This document shows, piece by piece, positions 40,847 to 50,009 of a stretch of 64,000 nt of DNA. The position numbers and the translations under genes are program-made. The notes beneath the pieces are model-generated. The model saw only the letters and a program-made list of their open reading frames with translations. It was not told the origin of the DNA and ran no database searches. Every line of letters begins with the position of its first letter. The first letter of the stretch is position 1. The stretch is from Streptomyces sp. CB03234 (GTDB taxonomy: Bacteria > Actinomycetota > Actinomycetes > Streptomycetales > Streptomycetaceae), in contig NZ_LIYH01000005.1 in assembly GCF_001905885.1 (NCBI RefSeq), positions 372,001 through 436,000 on the forward strand, in the 5' to 3' direction.

Positions 40847-41665
40847 ATGCAGGAGCAGAAGCACCAGACACCACGCGACCCACGCCTGCTGAAGAACCGG
40901 TCCCGGATCGGCCACAAGGTGCGGTACGCGGTGACGCACCCGCAGCGGGTGGTGCCCCACCTGCGCCGGGCGGCCCGCAACGCGCGACTGCGGCTGAAGC
41001 ACGGCGGCGACCACATCGCGTACTACCGGGCCGTCATGGCGTCCGACACCGCCCGCAGCCCGGAGGCCGCGGTGGGCGGCCGGCCGTCGCACGCGCGCTG
41101 GCTGGCCATCGGGCAGATGCAGTACGACTACCTCGTCGAGCACGGGCTGCGGCCCGAGGACCGGATGCTGGAGATCGGCTGCGGCAACCTGCGCGCCGGG
41201 TGGCGGTTCATCGAGCACCTGGAGCCCGGCCACTACTACGGGATCGACATCTCGCCCGACATCCTCATCGAGGCGAAGAAGACCCTCGTACGGTACGGAC
41301 TCCAGCGGAAGATGCCGTACCTGACGCCCGTCGACAACCTGAAGCTGGACTTCCTGCCCGACTCCTGGTTCACGGTGGTCCACGCGCACAGCGTGTTCTC
41401 CCACTCGCCCCTGGAGGTCATCGACGAGTGCCTGGCGCACGTGGGCCGGGTCCTCGCCCCCGGCGGCTTCTTCGACTTCACGTACGACCGCACCGAGGGC
41501 CGTGAGCACCAGGTGCTGGGCGAGGACTTCTACTACCGTACGGAGACGCTGGTGCGGCTGGCGGAGAAGCACGGTCTGGCCGCCCACTTCATGGACGACT
41601 GGGAGCGCCTGCCGCACGGCCAGTCCAAACTGCGCCTCACGCACCCGGTGGCGGCCACGGCCTAG
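40847..41665 (+). CDS. SAM-dependent methyltransferase (class I)
   Basis: 272 residues. SAM motif I is RMLEIGCGNLRAG, followed by YYGIDISPDIL (motif II) and VVHAHSVFSHSPLEVIDECLAHVGRVLAPGGFFDFTY (post-motif and motif III). The basic N-terminal 60 residues precede the fold. Substrate not assignable. Its stop codon TAG lies in CCTAGG (41661-41666), the exact target of the IS element that follows. Confidence 0.85.
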   Translation: MQEQKHQTPRDPRLLKNRSRIGHKVRYAVTHPQRVVPHLRRAARNARLRLKHGGDHIAYYRAVMASDTARSPEAAVGGRPSHARWLAIGQMQYDYLVEHGLRPEDRMLEIGCGNLRAGWRFIEHLEPGHYYGIDISPDILIEAKKTLVRYGLQRKMPYLTPVDNLKLDFLPDSWFTVVHAHSVFSHSPLEVIDECLAHVGRVLAPGGFFDFTYDRTEGREHQVLGEDFYYRTETLVRLAEKHGLAAHFMDDWERLPHGQSKLRLTHPVAATA

Positions 41666-41666
41666 G

Positions 41667-42731
41667 TGTGCTGTCCGGAGACGTTGGTGACACGCGTGCT
41701 GGGTTCTTGAACGGGTGAGGGCCTCCGGGTTCGGTGTGGATTGCGACATCTGCACCGATCCGAGGAGGCCCTCGTGCCCCACCGTAATGCCCCGCTGACC
41801 GAGACCGGGCGTCTTCGGCTGGCCCGCTGTGTCGTCGAGGACGGCTGGCCGCTGCGCCGGGCAGCGGAGCGTTTCCAGGTCAGCCACACCACCGCCGCCC
41901 GCTGGGCCGGCCGCTACCGGCAGTTCGGCGTCGCCGGAATGAGTGACCGCTCCAGCCGGCCCCACCACCAGCCCCGACGGACGCCGGCCGAGATCGAGAC
42001 GGAAGTGGTCCGGCTCCGCCGCGAACACCGCATCGGTCCGCTACGGCTGGCCGTCCGGTGCCATATCGCGGCCTCGACCGCCCACCGCATCCTCGTCCGC
42101 AACGGCCAGCCGCCCCTGGCGGCTCTGGACCGGGCCACCGGCGAACCCGTTCGCCGCTACGAACGCGCCCGACCCGGCGAACTGGTCCACATCGACGTCA
42201 AGAAGCTTGGGAGAATCCCCGACGGCGGCGGCCACAAAGTCCTCGGCCGGGCGGCCGGCAGCCCGCACAAGGACCGGGTTAACGGCGCTGGATACGCCTA
42301 CCTGCACACCGCCCTCGACGACCACAGCCGGATCGCCTACACCGAGGACCTGCCCGACGAGACCGCCCCGACCTGCGCAGGTTTCCTGGCTCGGGCCACG
42401 GCCTACTTCGCGTCCCTGGGCATCCGCATCGAACGGGTCCTGACCGACAACGCCTGGGCCTACAGCAAGAACACCTGGCGCGACACCTGCCGCGACCTGG
42501 GCATCAGCCCCCGCTGGACCAGGCCCTGGCGGCCCCAGACCAACGGCAAGGTCGAACGCTTCAACCGCACCCTGCTGGACGAGTGGGCCTACGCACGGCC
42601 CTATCGGTCAGAGACCGAACGCCGCAAAGCGTTCCCACAGTGGCTGCACTCCTACAATCACCACCGCGGACACACCGCCCTGAAAGGGCAACCACCCGCC
42701 AGCCGCGTCCCCAACCTCACAAGGCAATACA
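41667..42731 (+). mobile_element. IS481-family insertion sequence, complete, with CCTAGG target duplication
   Basis: 1065 bp. Ends begin TGTGCTGTCC on the left and TGTATTGCCT (reverse complement) on the right; over 25 bases about 17 match. It is flanked by identical CCTAGG hexamers at 41661-41666 and 42732-42737, the 6-bp duplication expected of IS481, which prefers NCTAGN. One intact transposase gene is carried. Intact ends, duplication and reading frame suggest recent, possibly active, transposition. Confidence 0.93.
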
Positions 42732-42736
42732 CCTAG
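41774..42736 (+). CDS. IS481-family DDE transposase
   Basis: 320 residues. The N-terminal helix-turn-helix (RLARCVVEDGWPLRRAAERFQVSHTTAARWAGRY) is followed by an integrase-core rve domain. Catalytic residues: D in LVHIDVKKLGRI, D in RVLTDNAWAY, E in NGKVERFNRTLLDEW. GTG 41774 has GAGGAGG upstream. The last amino-acid codon straddles the IS right end and the TAG stop lies in the duplicated target hexamer, so the element itself supplies no stop. Confidence 0.95.
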   Translation: MPHRNAPLTETGRLRLARCVVEDGWPLRRAAERFQVSHTTAARWAGRYRQFGVAGMSDRSSRPHHQPRRTPAEIETEVVRLRREHRIGPLRLAVRCHIAASTAHRILVRNGQPPLAALDRATGEPVRRYERARPGELVHIDVKKLGRIPDGGGHKVLGRAAGSPHKDRVNGAGYAYLHTALDDHSRIAYTEDLPDETAPTCAGFLARATAYFASLGIRIERVLTDNAWAYSKNTWRDTCRDLGISPRWTRPWRPQTNGKVERFNRTLLDEWAYARPYRSETERRKAFPQWLHSYNHHRGHTALKGQPPASRVPNLTRQYT

Positions 42737-44817
42737 GGTTCCCCGTCCCGGTCCTCGTGCAGCTCGAACCAGATCGACTTGCCCTCGCCCCTGGGGTCCA
42801 CGCCCCACTCGTGCGCCAGCATCTCCATCAGGATCAGCCCGCGCCCCGACGACGCCATCTCGCCCGGGCGCCGCCGGTGCGGCAGCTCGTCGCTGGCGTC
42901 CGCGACCTCGACGCGCAGCCGCCGCTTGCCGTGGTCGCCCCTCGCCTCGGCCACCAGCAGCGCGTCGCCGTCGGTGTGGACGAGCACGTTGGTGACCATC
43001 TCGGAGACCATCAGGACCGCCGAGTCGACCTGCTCCGCGTCCGCCCAGTCGTGCAGCAGCTCCCGCAGGTGCGCCCGGGCGGCCGCGATCCGTTCCGGCT
43101 CGGCCTGCGCGACGGTCATCGCGGTACGCCGGGCCGCGGCCGTCCGCAGCGGCCCGGCGGTCCGGGACAGCAGCAGGACCGCGATGTCGTCCTCTCGGCG
43201 GTCGGCGAGCGGACCGGTGGTGTGGTGGGAGCCGGGCCCGTGCACGGCCTGGACCAGGTTGTCGGCCAGCACCTCCAGCGACTCGCCCTCGGTGTCGTGC
43301 CGCTCCAGCAGGGTGCGGATGCGGGTCCAGCCGGTCTCCAGGTCGTGGCCGCCGGTCTCCAGGAGCCCGTCCGTGCAGATCATCAGGGTCTCGCCGGGCT
43401 CCAGGGTGAGCCGGGTCGTCGGGTAGTCCGTGTCGGGGACGATGCCCAGCGGCAGGCCGCCCGCCGTCGGCCGCAGCATCACCGTCCCGTCGGCCATCCG
43501 GATCGCCGGGTCGGGGTGGCCCGCCCGCGCGATGTCGAGCGTCCCGATCGCCGGGTCGACCTCCAGGTACAGGCAGGTCGCGAACCGGGCCGCCCCGTGG
43601 TCGCCCTCCGCCCCGTCCGTGATCCCGTACAGGAAGCGGGACGCCCGGGACAGCACCGCGTCGGGGCGGTGGCCCTCCGAGGCGTACGCGCGCAGCGCGA
43701 TCCGCAGCTGGCCCATCAGCCCGGCCGCCCGCACGTCATGCCCCTGGACGTCGCCGATGACAAGCGCGATGCGTCCGCCGGGGAGCTGGATCATGTCGTA
43801 CCAGTCGCCGCCGACCTGGAGCCCGCCGCCGGTCGGGACGTACCGCGCGGCGACCTCCATGCCGGGGATCGCCGGGCCCAGGACCGGCATCATCGTGCGC
43901 TGCAGGCCCAGCGACAGCTCCCGCTCCGACTCGGCGACCCCGGCGCGGGCCAGCGCCTGCGCCAGCATCCGGGCCACGGTCGTCAGGACGGACCGTTCGT
44001 CGGGCGTGAACGGCACCGGGTACGTGAAGGCGGCCATCCAGGCGCCCATGGTGCGCCCCGCGACGATCAGCGGCAGGAACGCCCACGACTCCCTGCCGAA
44101 ACGTTGCGCCAGAGGCCAGGTCGCCGGGAAGCGGGCCCGGTACTCCTCCGGCGACGGCAGATAGATCGCGCGCCCGGTCCGTACCACCTCCGCCGCCGGA
44201 TAGTCGGTGTCCAGCGGCATGTCCGAGAACGGACCGTCGTCGCCCGCGTTGTGCCCGTGGTGGCCGATGATCGTCAGCCGGTCGCCCGAGACGCCGAAGA
44301 CCGCGAGCCCGTCCGGCGAGAACCCGGGCATCGACAGCGACGCCGCCACCCGCAGCACCTCCGCCGTCGACCGCGCCTCCGCCAGCGCCCGCCCCGCGTC
44401 CAGCAGGAACGCCTCGCGCGAACGGCGCCAGTCCCCCGTGACCGGCGTACGGGCGGCGGTACCCGGCTGCGGCTCGGCGACCTCCTGCAACGTCCCGACC
44501 AGCTGGTAGTCGGTGCCCTCGACCAGCGGCTTCGACCGGCTGCGTACGGTACGGATCACCCGCCCGCTCTCGTCCATGATCCGCAGCCGGGCCTCGGCGA
44601 GGGTGCCCTCCGCCACGGCGAGGTTCACGATCCCGTCGATCTCGTTCCAGTCGACCGGGTGGAAGCGGGAGCGCACGGCGGCCTCGGTCAGCTCGGCCGG
44701 CTCGGCGGGCAGCCCGAGCAGCCGGGCGGCCTCCGCGTCGAGGGTGACGATCCCGGATGCGTTGTCCCAGCGCCACAGGCCCGTCGCGATGGCGGCCAGG
44801 ACGTCCTCGGTGCGCAT
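42733..44817 (-). CDS. PAS-GAF-SpoIIE phosphatase with HATPase domain
   Basis: 694-residue Rsb-type signalling protein. Domains in order: PAS (LWRWDNASGIVTLDAEAARLLGLP), GAF (about 140-320), and PP2C/SpoIIE phosphatase (VGGDWYDMIQLPGGRIALVIGDVQGHD ... CTDGLLE ... REDDIAVLLL). A C-terminal RsbW-like HATPase is last (MVSEMVTNVLVHTDGD ... GRGLILMEMLAHEWG). Such proteins dephosphorylate anti-anti-sigma factors and may bind or phosphorylate them, tuning sigma-B-like or developmental sigma factors. No partner is adjacent. Its TAG stop is in the right-hand CCTAGG, so the gene was once stop-to-stop with the methyltransferase. Confidence 0.92.
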   Translation of the reverse strand: MRTEDVLAAIATGLWRWDNASGIVTLDAEAARLLGLPAEPAELTEAAVRSRFHPVDWNEIDGIVNLAVAEGTLAEARLRIMDESGRVIRTVRSRSKPLVEGTDYQLVGTLQEVAEPQPGTAARTPVTGDWRRSREAFLLDAGRALAEARSTAEVLRVAASLSMPGFSPDGLAVFGVSGDRLTIIGHHGHNAGDDGPFSDMPLDTDYPAAEVVRTGRAIYLPSPEEYRARFPATWPLAQRFGRESWAFLPLIVAGRTMGAWMAAFTYPVPFTPDERSVLTTVARMLAQALARAGVAESERELSLGLQRTMMPVLGPAIPGMEVAARYVPTGGGLQVGGDWYDMIQLPGGRIALVIGDVQGHDVRAAGLMGQLRIALRAYASEGHRPDAVLSRASRFLYGITDGAEGDHGAARFATCLYLEVDPAIGTLDIARAGHPDPAIRMADGTVMLRPTAGGLPLGIVPDTDYPTTRLTLEPGETLMICTDGLLETGGHDLETGWTRIRTLLERHDTEGESLEVLADNLVQAVHGPGSHHTTGPLADRREDDIAVLLLSRTAGPLRTAAARRTAMTVAQAEPERIAAARAHLRELLHDWADAEQVDSAVLMVSEMVTNVLVHTDGDALLVAEARGDHGKRRLRVEVADASDELPHRRRPGEMASSGRGLILMEMLAHEWGVDPRGEGKSIWFELHEDRDGEP

Positions 44818-44939
44818 TGCCCCACTCTAAGAAGATGAACGGATCAACCGCCACCGAGCTGCGCCCCGGCGATCCCGGCAGGCCCGGTAACCTTGACGAG
44901 TCGAGCCAAACCCTCTCCCCCAAGACTGGATGAACGACG

Positions 44940-46706
44940 ATGCATCGGTACAGGTCCCACACCTGCGGCGAGCTCCGCGCCTCTGACGTCGGCACCGACG
45001 TCCGGCTGAGCGGCTGGCTGCACAATCGGCGCGACCTGGGCGGCATCCTCTTCATCGATCTGCGCGACCACTACGGCATCACGCAGCTCGTCGCCCGTCC
45101 CGGCACCGCCGCGTACGAGGCGCTCGACAAGCAGACCAAGGAGTCGGTCGTCCGCGTCGACGGCAAGGTCGTCTCGCGCGGTGCCGAGAACATCAACACC
45201 GACCTCCCCACCGGCGAGATCGAGGTCGAGGTCTCCGACGTCGAGGTCCTGGGCGCGTCCGCCCCGCTGCCGTTCACGATCAACACGGACGACGGCGTCA
45301 ACGAGGAGCGGCGCCTGGAGTACCGCTTCCTCGACCTGCGCCGCGAGCGCATGCACCGCAACATCATGCTGCGTACGGCGGTCATCGCCGCCATCCGCCA
45401 GAAGATGACGGCCCTCGGCTTCAACGAGATGGCGACCCCGATCCTCACCGCGACCTCCCCCGAGGGCGCCCGTGACTTTGTCGTCCCGTCCCGCCTGAAC
45501 CCGGGCAAGTTCTACGCGCTGCCGCAGGCCCCGCAGCAGTTCAAGCAGCTGCTGATGATCTCCGGCTTCGACCGGTACTTCCAGATCGCGCCCTGCTTCC
45601 GCGACGAGGACGCCCGCGCCGACCGCTCGCCGGGCGAGTTCTACCAGCTCGACGTCGAGATGAGCTTCGTCGAGCAGGAGGACGTCTTCCAGCCGATCGA
45701 GAAGCTGATGACGGAGCTGTTCGAGGAGTTCGGCGGCGGCCGCCACGTCACCTCGCCGTTCCCGCGGTTCCCGTTCCGCGAGGCGATGCTGAAGTACGGC
45801 TCCGACAAGCCGGACCTCCGTGCCCAGCTGGAGCTCGTCGACATCACGGACGTGTTCGCCGACTCCGAGTTCAAGGCGTTCGCGGGCAAGCACGTCCGTG
45901 CCCTGCCGGTGCCGGACACGGGCGACCAGCCGCGCAAGTTCTTCGACGGCCTGGGCGACTTCGCGGTCGAGCAGGGCGCGAAGGGCCTGGCCTGGGTGCG
46001 CGTCGGCGAGAACAACGCCCTCACCGGCCCGATCGCCAAGTTCCTCACCGAGGAGAACGTCAAGGTCCTCACCGAGCGCCTCGGCCTGGAGCCGGGCCAC
46101 GCGATCTTCTTCGGTGCGGGTGACTTCGACGAGGTCTCCAAGATCATGGGCGCGGTCCGCGTCGAGGCCGCCAAGCGGGCCGGCCACTTCGAGGAGGGTG
46201 TGTTCCGCTTCTGCTGGATCGTCGACTTCCCGATGTACGAGAAGGACGAGGAGACCGGCAGGATCGACTTCTCGCACAACCCGTTCTCCATGCCGCAGGG
46301 CGGCCTGGAGGCCCTGGAGACCCAGGACCCGCTGGACATCCTCGGCTGGCAGTACGACATCGTCTGCAACGGCGTCGAACTGTCCTCGGGCGCCATCCGG
46401 AACCACGAGCCGGACATCATGTTCAAGGCGTTCGAGATCGCCGGCTACTCGCGCGAGACCGTCGAGACCGAGTTCGCGGGCATGCTCCGCGCCTTCCAGT
46501 ACGGCGCCCCGCCGCACGGCGGCATCGCCCCGGGCGTGGACCGCATCGTCATGCTCCTCGCCGACGAGCCGAACATCCGCGAGACGATCGCCTTCCCGCT
46601 CAACGGCAACGCGCAGGACCTGATGATGGGCGCGCCGACGGAGCTGGACGAGGCCCGCCTCAAGGAGCTGAACATCGCGCTGCGCAAGCCGGTCGCGGAC
46701 AAGTAG
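44940..46706 (+). CDS. aspS: Aspartyl-tRNA synthetase
   Basis: 588-residue class II synthetase. An N-terminal OB anticodon-binding domain (VRLSGWLHNRRDLGGILFIDLRDHYG) precedes the catalytic core with motif 1 (MTALGFNEMATPILTATSPEGARDF) and motif 2 (FRDEDARADRSPGEFYQLDVEMSF). The bacterial GAD insertion comes next, and motif 3 reads GIAPGVDRIVMLL. Length is that of the bacterial-type enzyme. ATG at 44940; a TAACCT element near 44888 may be the -10 region. Followed by a bidirectional hairpin. Confidence 0.97.
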   Translation: MHRYRSHTCGELRASDVGTDVRLSGWLHNRRDLGGILFIDLRDHYGITQLVARPGTAAYEALDKQTKESVVRVDGKVVSRGAENINTDLPTGEIEVEVSDVEVLGASAPLPFTINTDDGVNEERRLEYRFLDLRRERMHRNIMLRTAVIAAIRQKMTALGFNEMATPILTATSPEGARDFVVPSRLNPGKFYALPQAPQQFKQLLMISGFDRYFQIAPCFRDEDARADRSPGEFYQLDVEMSFVEQEDVFQPIEKLMTELFEEFGGGRHVTSPFPRFPFREAMLKYGSDKPDLRAQLELVDITDVFADSEFKAFAGKHVRALPVPDTGDQPRKFFDGLGDFAVEQGAKGLAWVRVGENNALTGPIAKFLTEENVKVLTERLGLEPGHAIFFGAGDFDEVSKIMGAVRVEAAKRAGHFEEGVFRFCWIVDFPMYEKDEETGRIDFSHNPFSMPQGGLEALETQDPLDILGWQYDIVCNGVELSSGAIRNHEPDIMFKAFEIAGYSRETVETEFAGMLRAFQYGAPPHGGIAPGVDRIVMLLADEPNIRETIAFPLNGNAQDLMMGAPTELDEARLKELNIALRKPVADK

Positions 46707-46720
46707 ATCCGTACGAGCGA

Positions 46721-46754
46721 GGGCCCCGGAACCGTGTGCACGGTGCCGGGGCCC
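46721..46754. terminator. Bidirectional terminator between aspS and the ene-reductase gene
   Basis: GGGCCCCGGAACCGTG (46721-46736) pairs with CACGGTGCCGGGGCCC (46739-46754) with one mismatch, followed by TTC. Nine bases separate it from the convergent gene's stop. Confidence 0.85.
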
Positions 46755-46762
46755 TTCGCTGT

Positions 46763-47863
46763 TCACACGGCCAGCGTGGGGTAGTCGGTGTATCCGGTCT
46801 CGCCGCCCACGTACATCCAGCCCTCGTCCCGCAGCGGGTTGAGTGGCGCGCCGGTCCGCAGCCGTTCGACCAGGTCGGGGTTGGCCAGGAACGCGCGGCC
46901 CAGCGAGATCAGGTCGGCACCGGCGGCCAGCAGCCGCTCACCCGCCTCCTTGCCGCCGTCGGCGGGCAGCGGCCCGCCCCAGCCCAGGTTCGGATTGGCG
47001 ACCAGGCTGCCCGGCCAGGCCTTGCGGACCTCCTGGAACAGGGGCTGGTCCGGGTCGGCGAACACGTAGTGGAGGTACGCCAGGCCGGTGTCCGCGAGGG
47101 CGTCGACGAGCGCGGGGTAGATGTCGTCGGTGTCGCCCTCGTCGATGCCGTTGACGGTGACTCCCGGGGAGACGCGCAGGCCCACCCGCTCGGGTCCGAC
47201 GGCCGCGGCGACCGCCCGCACCACCTCCACCACGAACCGGATCCGGCCGGCGACCGAACCGCCGTAGGCGTCGGTGCGGTGGTTGGTGTTCCGCGCCATG
47301 AACTGGTGCAGCAGGTGCCCGTTGGCCGCGTGCACCTCCACTCCGGCGAAGCCGGCGTCGACGGCGTTGCGGGCGGCGGTGGCGAAATCGGCCACGGTGG
47401 ACCGGATGTCGTCGAGGGACATCGCCTTCGGTACGACGGCGTCCTTGCGCCCGCCGGGGGTGTGGATGGTCTCCGGCAGCGGAACCGGCGACGGCGCCAC
47501 CGGCACCAGCCCGCTGTTGTCGGGGTGGCCGGCCCGGCCGCCGTGCTGCAACTGCACGAACATCCGCCCGCCCGCCGCGCGTACCGCGTCGGTGACCTGC
47601 CGCCACCCGGCCACCTGGGCGTCGTCGTGGATCCCGGGGATGTTGGGGTAGGTCTGCCCCACCGCGTTGGGCGTGGTCGCCTCGGCGATGATCAGCCCGG
47701 CGGAGGCGCGCTGGGCGTAGTACGTGGCCATGACCGGCTGCGGGACACCGTCGGCGCCGGCCCGGTTGCGGGTCAACGGGGCCATGACCAGGCGGTTGGG
47801 CAGGGCCAGGGCGCCGAGCCGGGCGGGCTGGAACAGGCGGGACTTCTCGGGTGTGTTCGTCAT
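46763..47863 (-). CDS. Old-yellow-enzyme-family alkene reductase
   Basis: 366-residue FMN/NADPH ene-reductase (NemA/OYE type) acting on activated alkenes, nitro-esters and electrophiles. TIM-barrel landmarks: RLVMAPLTRNRA, QLQHGGRAGHP, the substrate pair in VEVHAANGHLLHQFM and RNTNHRTDAYGGSVAGRIRFVVEVV, and phosphate-binding LISLGRAFLANPDLVERL. ATG 47863 gives the family start TNTPEKSRLFQPARLGALALPNR. A MerR-type promoter 6 bases upstream and a divergent merR gene imply induction by an electrophile or redox signal. Confidence 0.93.
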   Translation of the reverse strand: MTNTPEKSRLFQPARLGALALPNRLVMAPLTRNRAGADGVPQPVMATYYAQRASAGLIIAEATTPNAVGQTYPNIPGIHDDAQVAGWRQVTDAVRAAGGRMFVQLQHGGRAGHPDNSGLVPVAPSPVPLPETIHTPGGRKDAVVPKAMSLDDIRSTVADFATAARNAVDAGFAGVEVHAANGHLLHQFMARNTNHRTDAYGGSVAGRIRFVVEVVRAVAAAVGPERVGLRVSPGVTVNGIDEGDTDDIYPALVDALADTGLAYLHYVFADPDQPLFQEVRKAWPGSLVANPNLGWGGPLPADGGKEAGERLLAAGADLISLGRAFLANPDLVERLRTGAPLNPLRDEGWMYVGGETGYTDYPTLAV

Positions 47864-47869
47864 GTCGGT

Positions 47870-47901
47870 ACGGTAGGAGTTGACATCAGTGTCAGGTTCA
47901 A
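47870..47901 (-). promoter_or_regulatory. MerR-type promoter with long spacer for the ene-reductase
   Basis: On the minus strand -35 TTGAAC (47896-47901) and -10 TACCGT (47870-47875) are 20 bases apart. Overlong spacing is the hallmark of MerR-activated promoters. A dyad CTGACACTGATGTCAA occupies the spacer. The -10 is 6 bases from the ATG, so the mRNA is probably leaderless. Confidence 0.65.
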
Positions 47902-47929
47902 GTCCCTTTTCCGGCACCCGAGGTGAGCC

Positions 47930-48304
47930 ATGCGGATCGGCGAACTGTCCCGTCGTACAGGCGTGAGCGAACGCTCGCTGCGCTACTACGAGATGCAGGG
48001 CCTGCTCACGGCCGACCGCACCCCGGGCGGCCAGCGCACCTACGGCGACTGGGCCGTCGACCGGGTCATCCGCATCCAGGCCCTCTACGCGGCCGGCCTG
48101 CACAGCAAGAAGATCGCCCAGCTCCTCCCCTGCATGCGGGACGCGGACGGCGGCCCCTCCGAGATCGCCACCGCCCGCCTGGTCGCCGACCTCACCACCG
48201 AACGTGACCGCATCGACCGCCTGATCGCCGACCTGCTCCGCTCCCGCGACGTCCTGGACGAGGCGATCGCCACGGCGTCGGCGTCCCCGTTGCCGTCCCG
48301 GTAA
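47930..48304 (+). CDS. MerR-family transcriptional regulator
   Basis: 124 residues. The winged-helix DNA-binding domain (MRIGELSRRTGVSERSLRYYEMQGLL ... GGQRTYGDWAVDRVIRIQALYAAGLHSKKIAQLLPCM) is followed by a coiled-coil dimerisation helix (TERDRIDRLIADLLRSRDVLDEAI). Only one Cys is present and there is no metal-binding loop, so organic or redox ligands are likelier. ATG behind GAGGTGA. Divergent from the ene-reductase it presumably activates. Confidence 0.92.
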   Translation: MRIGELSRRTGVSERSLRYYEMQGLLTADRTPGGQRTYGDWAVDRVIRIQALYAAGLHSKKIAQLLPCMRDADGGPSEIATARLVADLTTERDRIDRLIADLLRSRDVLDEAIATASASPLPSR

Positions 48305-48321
48305 CGTCCGGGGAAGGGCGA

Positions 48322-49929
48322 TCAGTCCTTCTTCGGCTCCTCCAGGCGCGGGAAGAGGACCGCGCCCTTGGTCACCGTGGCCCCCGGGGGGAGTTGGCCC
48401 CAGGTGGCGGCGGACTGGACGCGCTGGTCGGCGAGGGGGCCGAGGGCGGGCTCCGCGCCGAGGGAGGTCCAGAGCTGCTGGGAGGTCTCCGGCATGACCG
48501 GGTTCAGGAGGACGGCGACCGCGCGGAGCGACTCGGCGGCGGTGTAGAGGATCGTCGCCAGGCGGGCGCGGCCCTCGTCGGACGTGTCCTTGGCGACCTT
48601 CCAGGGCTCCTGCTCCGTGATGTAGCCGTTGACCTGCTTCACGAAGTCGAAGATCGCCAGGATGCCGCCCTGGAAGTCCAGCTCGTCGCCGATCCTCCGG
48701 TCCGCCTCCGCGACCGCCTTGGCCAGGCCGTCGTGGATGGCCTGCTCGGCGTCACCGGCGGCCGTGGCCTCCGGCAGGGCGCCGTCGAAGTACTTGCCGA
48801 CCATCGCCGCGACGCGCGAGGCGAGGTTGCCGTAGTCGTTGGCCAGCTCGGAGGTGTAGCGGGCGGTGAAGTCCTCCCACGAGAAGGAGCCGTCGCTGCC
48901 GAACGCGATCGCCCGCAGGAAGTACCAGCGGTAGGCGTCCACGCCGAAGTGCGAGGTCAGGTCCTGCGGCTTGATGCCCGTCAGGTTCGACTTGGACATC
49001 TTCTCGCCGCCGACCATCAGCCAGCCGTTCGCCGCGATCTTCCCCGGCACCGGCAGGCCCTGCGCCATCAGCATCGCCGGCCAGATCACGGCGTGGAAGC
49101 GCAGGATGTCCTTGCCGACCAGCTGGACGTTCGCCGGGAAGGTCTCGTCGAACTTCGCCGGGTTCTCGTTGTAGCCGACGGCGGTCGCGTAGTTCAGGAG
49201 CGCGTCGACCCACACGTAGATGACGTGCTTGTCGTCCCACGGGACCGGGACGCCCCAGTCGAAGGTGGAGCGCGAGATGGACAGGTCCTGAAGGCCCTGC
49301 TTCACGAAGTTCAGGACCTCGTTGCGGGCCGACTCCGGCTGGATGAAGTCCGGGTTCGCCTCGTAGTGCTCCAGGAGCTTCGGGCCGTACTCGCTCAGCT
49401 TGAAGAAGTAGTTCTCCTCCTTGAGGATCTCCACCGGCCTCTTGTGGACGGGGCACAGCTCGGTGCCGTCCTCCGCCTCGATGAGGTCGCCGGGGAGCTT
49501 GTACTCCTCGCAGCCCACGCAGTACGGGCCTTCGTACCCGCCCTTGTAGATCTCACCCTTGTCGTACAGGTCCTGCACGAACTCCCGGACGCGGTCCGTG
49601 TGCCGCTTCTCGGTGGTACGGATGAAGTCGTCGTTCGCGATGTTCAGGTGCTCCCAGAGGGGCTTCCAGGCCTCCTCGACGAGCTTGTCGCACCACTCCT
49701 GCGGCGAGACGCCGTTCGCGTCGGCCGTGCGCATGATCTTCTGACCGTGCTCGTCCGTGCCGGTGAGGAACCACACCTTCTCGCCGCGCTGGCGGTGCCA
49801 GCGGGTGAGCACGTCGCCTGCGACGGTCGTGTAGGCGTGGCCCAGGTGAGGAGCGTCGTTGACGTAGTAAATGGGGGTCGAGACGTAGTACGCCTTCGTC
49901 CCCTGCTTCTCGGATCCAGTGGCCGCCAT
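48322..49929 (-). CDS. metG: Methionyl-tRNA synthetase
   Basis: 535-residue class I synthetase. The HIGH-type motif is HLGHAYTT near residue 28. A zinc-binding connective insertion carries CVGCEEYK and ELCPVHKR. KMSKS is in GGEKMSKSNLTG, and the anticodon-binding helical domain follows, with FVKQVNGYITEQEPW. It lacks the C-terminal tRNA-binding dimerisation domain found in E. coli MetG, as usual for actinobacteria. ATG 49929 (MAATGSEKQGTKAYYVSTPIYYVN); an upstream in-frame start adds eight residues. Confidence 0.96.
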   Translation of the reverse strand: MAATGSEKQGTKAYYVSTPIYYVNDAPHLGHAYTTVAGDVLTRWHRQRGEKVWFLTGTDEHGQKIMRTADANGVSPQEWCDKLVEEAWKPLWEHLNIANDDFIRTTEKRHTDRVREFVQDLYDKGEIYKGGYEGPYCVGCEEYKLPGDLIEAEDGTELCPVHKRPVEILKEENYFFKLSEYGPKLLEHYEANPDFIQPESARNEVLNFVKQGLQDLSISRSTFDWGVPVPWDDKHVIYVWVDALLNYATAVGYNENPAKFDETFPANVQLVGKDILRFHAVIWPAMLMAQGLPVPGKIAANGWLMVGGEKMSKSNLTGIKPQDLTSHFGVDAYRWYFLRAIAFGSDGSFSWEDFTARYTSELANDYGNLASRVAAMVGKYFDGALPEATAAGDAEQAIHDGLAKAVAEADRRIGDELDFQGGILAIFDFVKQVNGYITEQEPWKVAKDTSDEGRARLATILYTAAESLRAVAVLLNPVMPETSQQLWTSLGAEPALGPLADQRVQSAATWGQLPPGATVTKGAVLFPRLEEPKKD

Positions 49930-50009
49930 GGTCGAAATCCTATCGGGCGGCAAAAGCCGTCCTCATTTCCGTTCACAGAGGGAGACGGAGGCGGAGACGT
50001 TCGCGAAAC

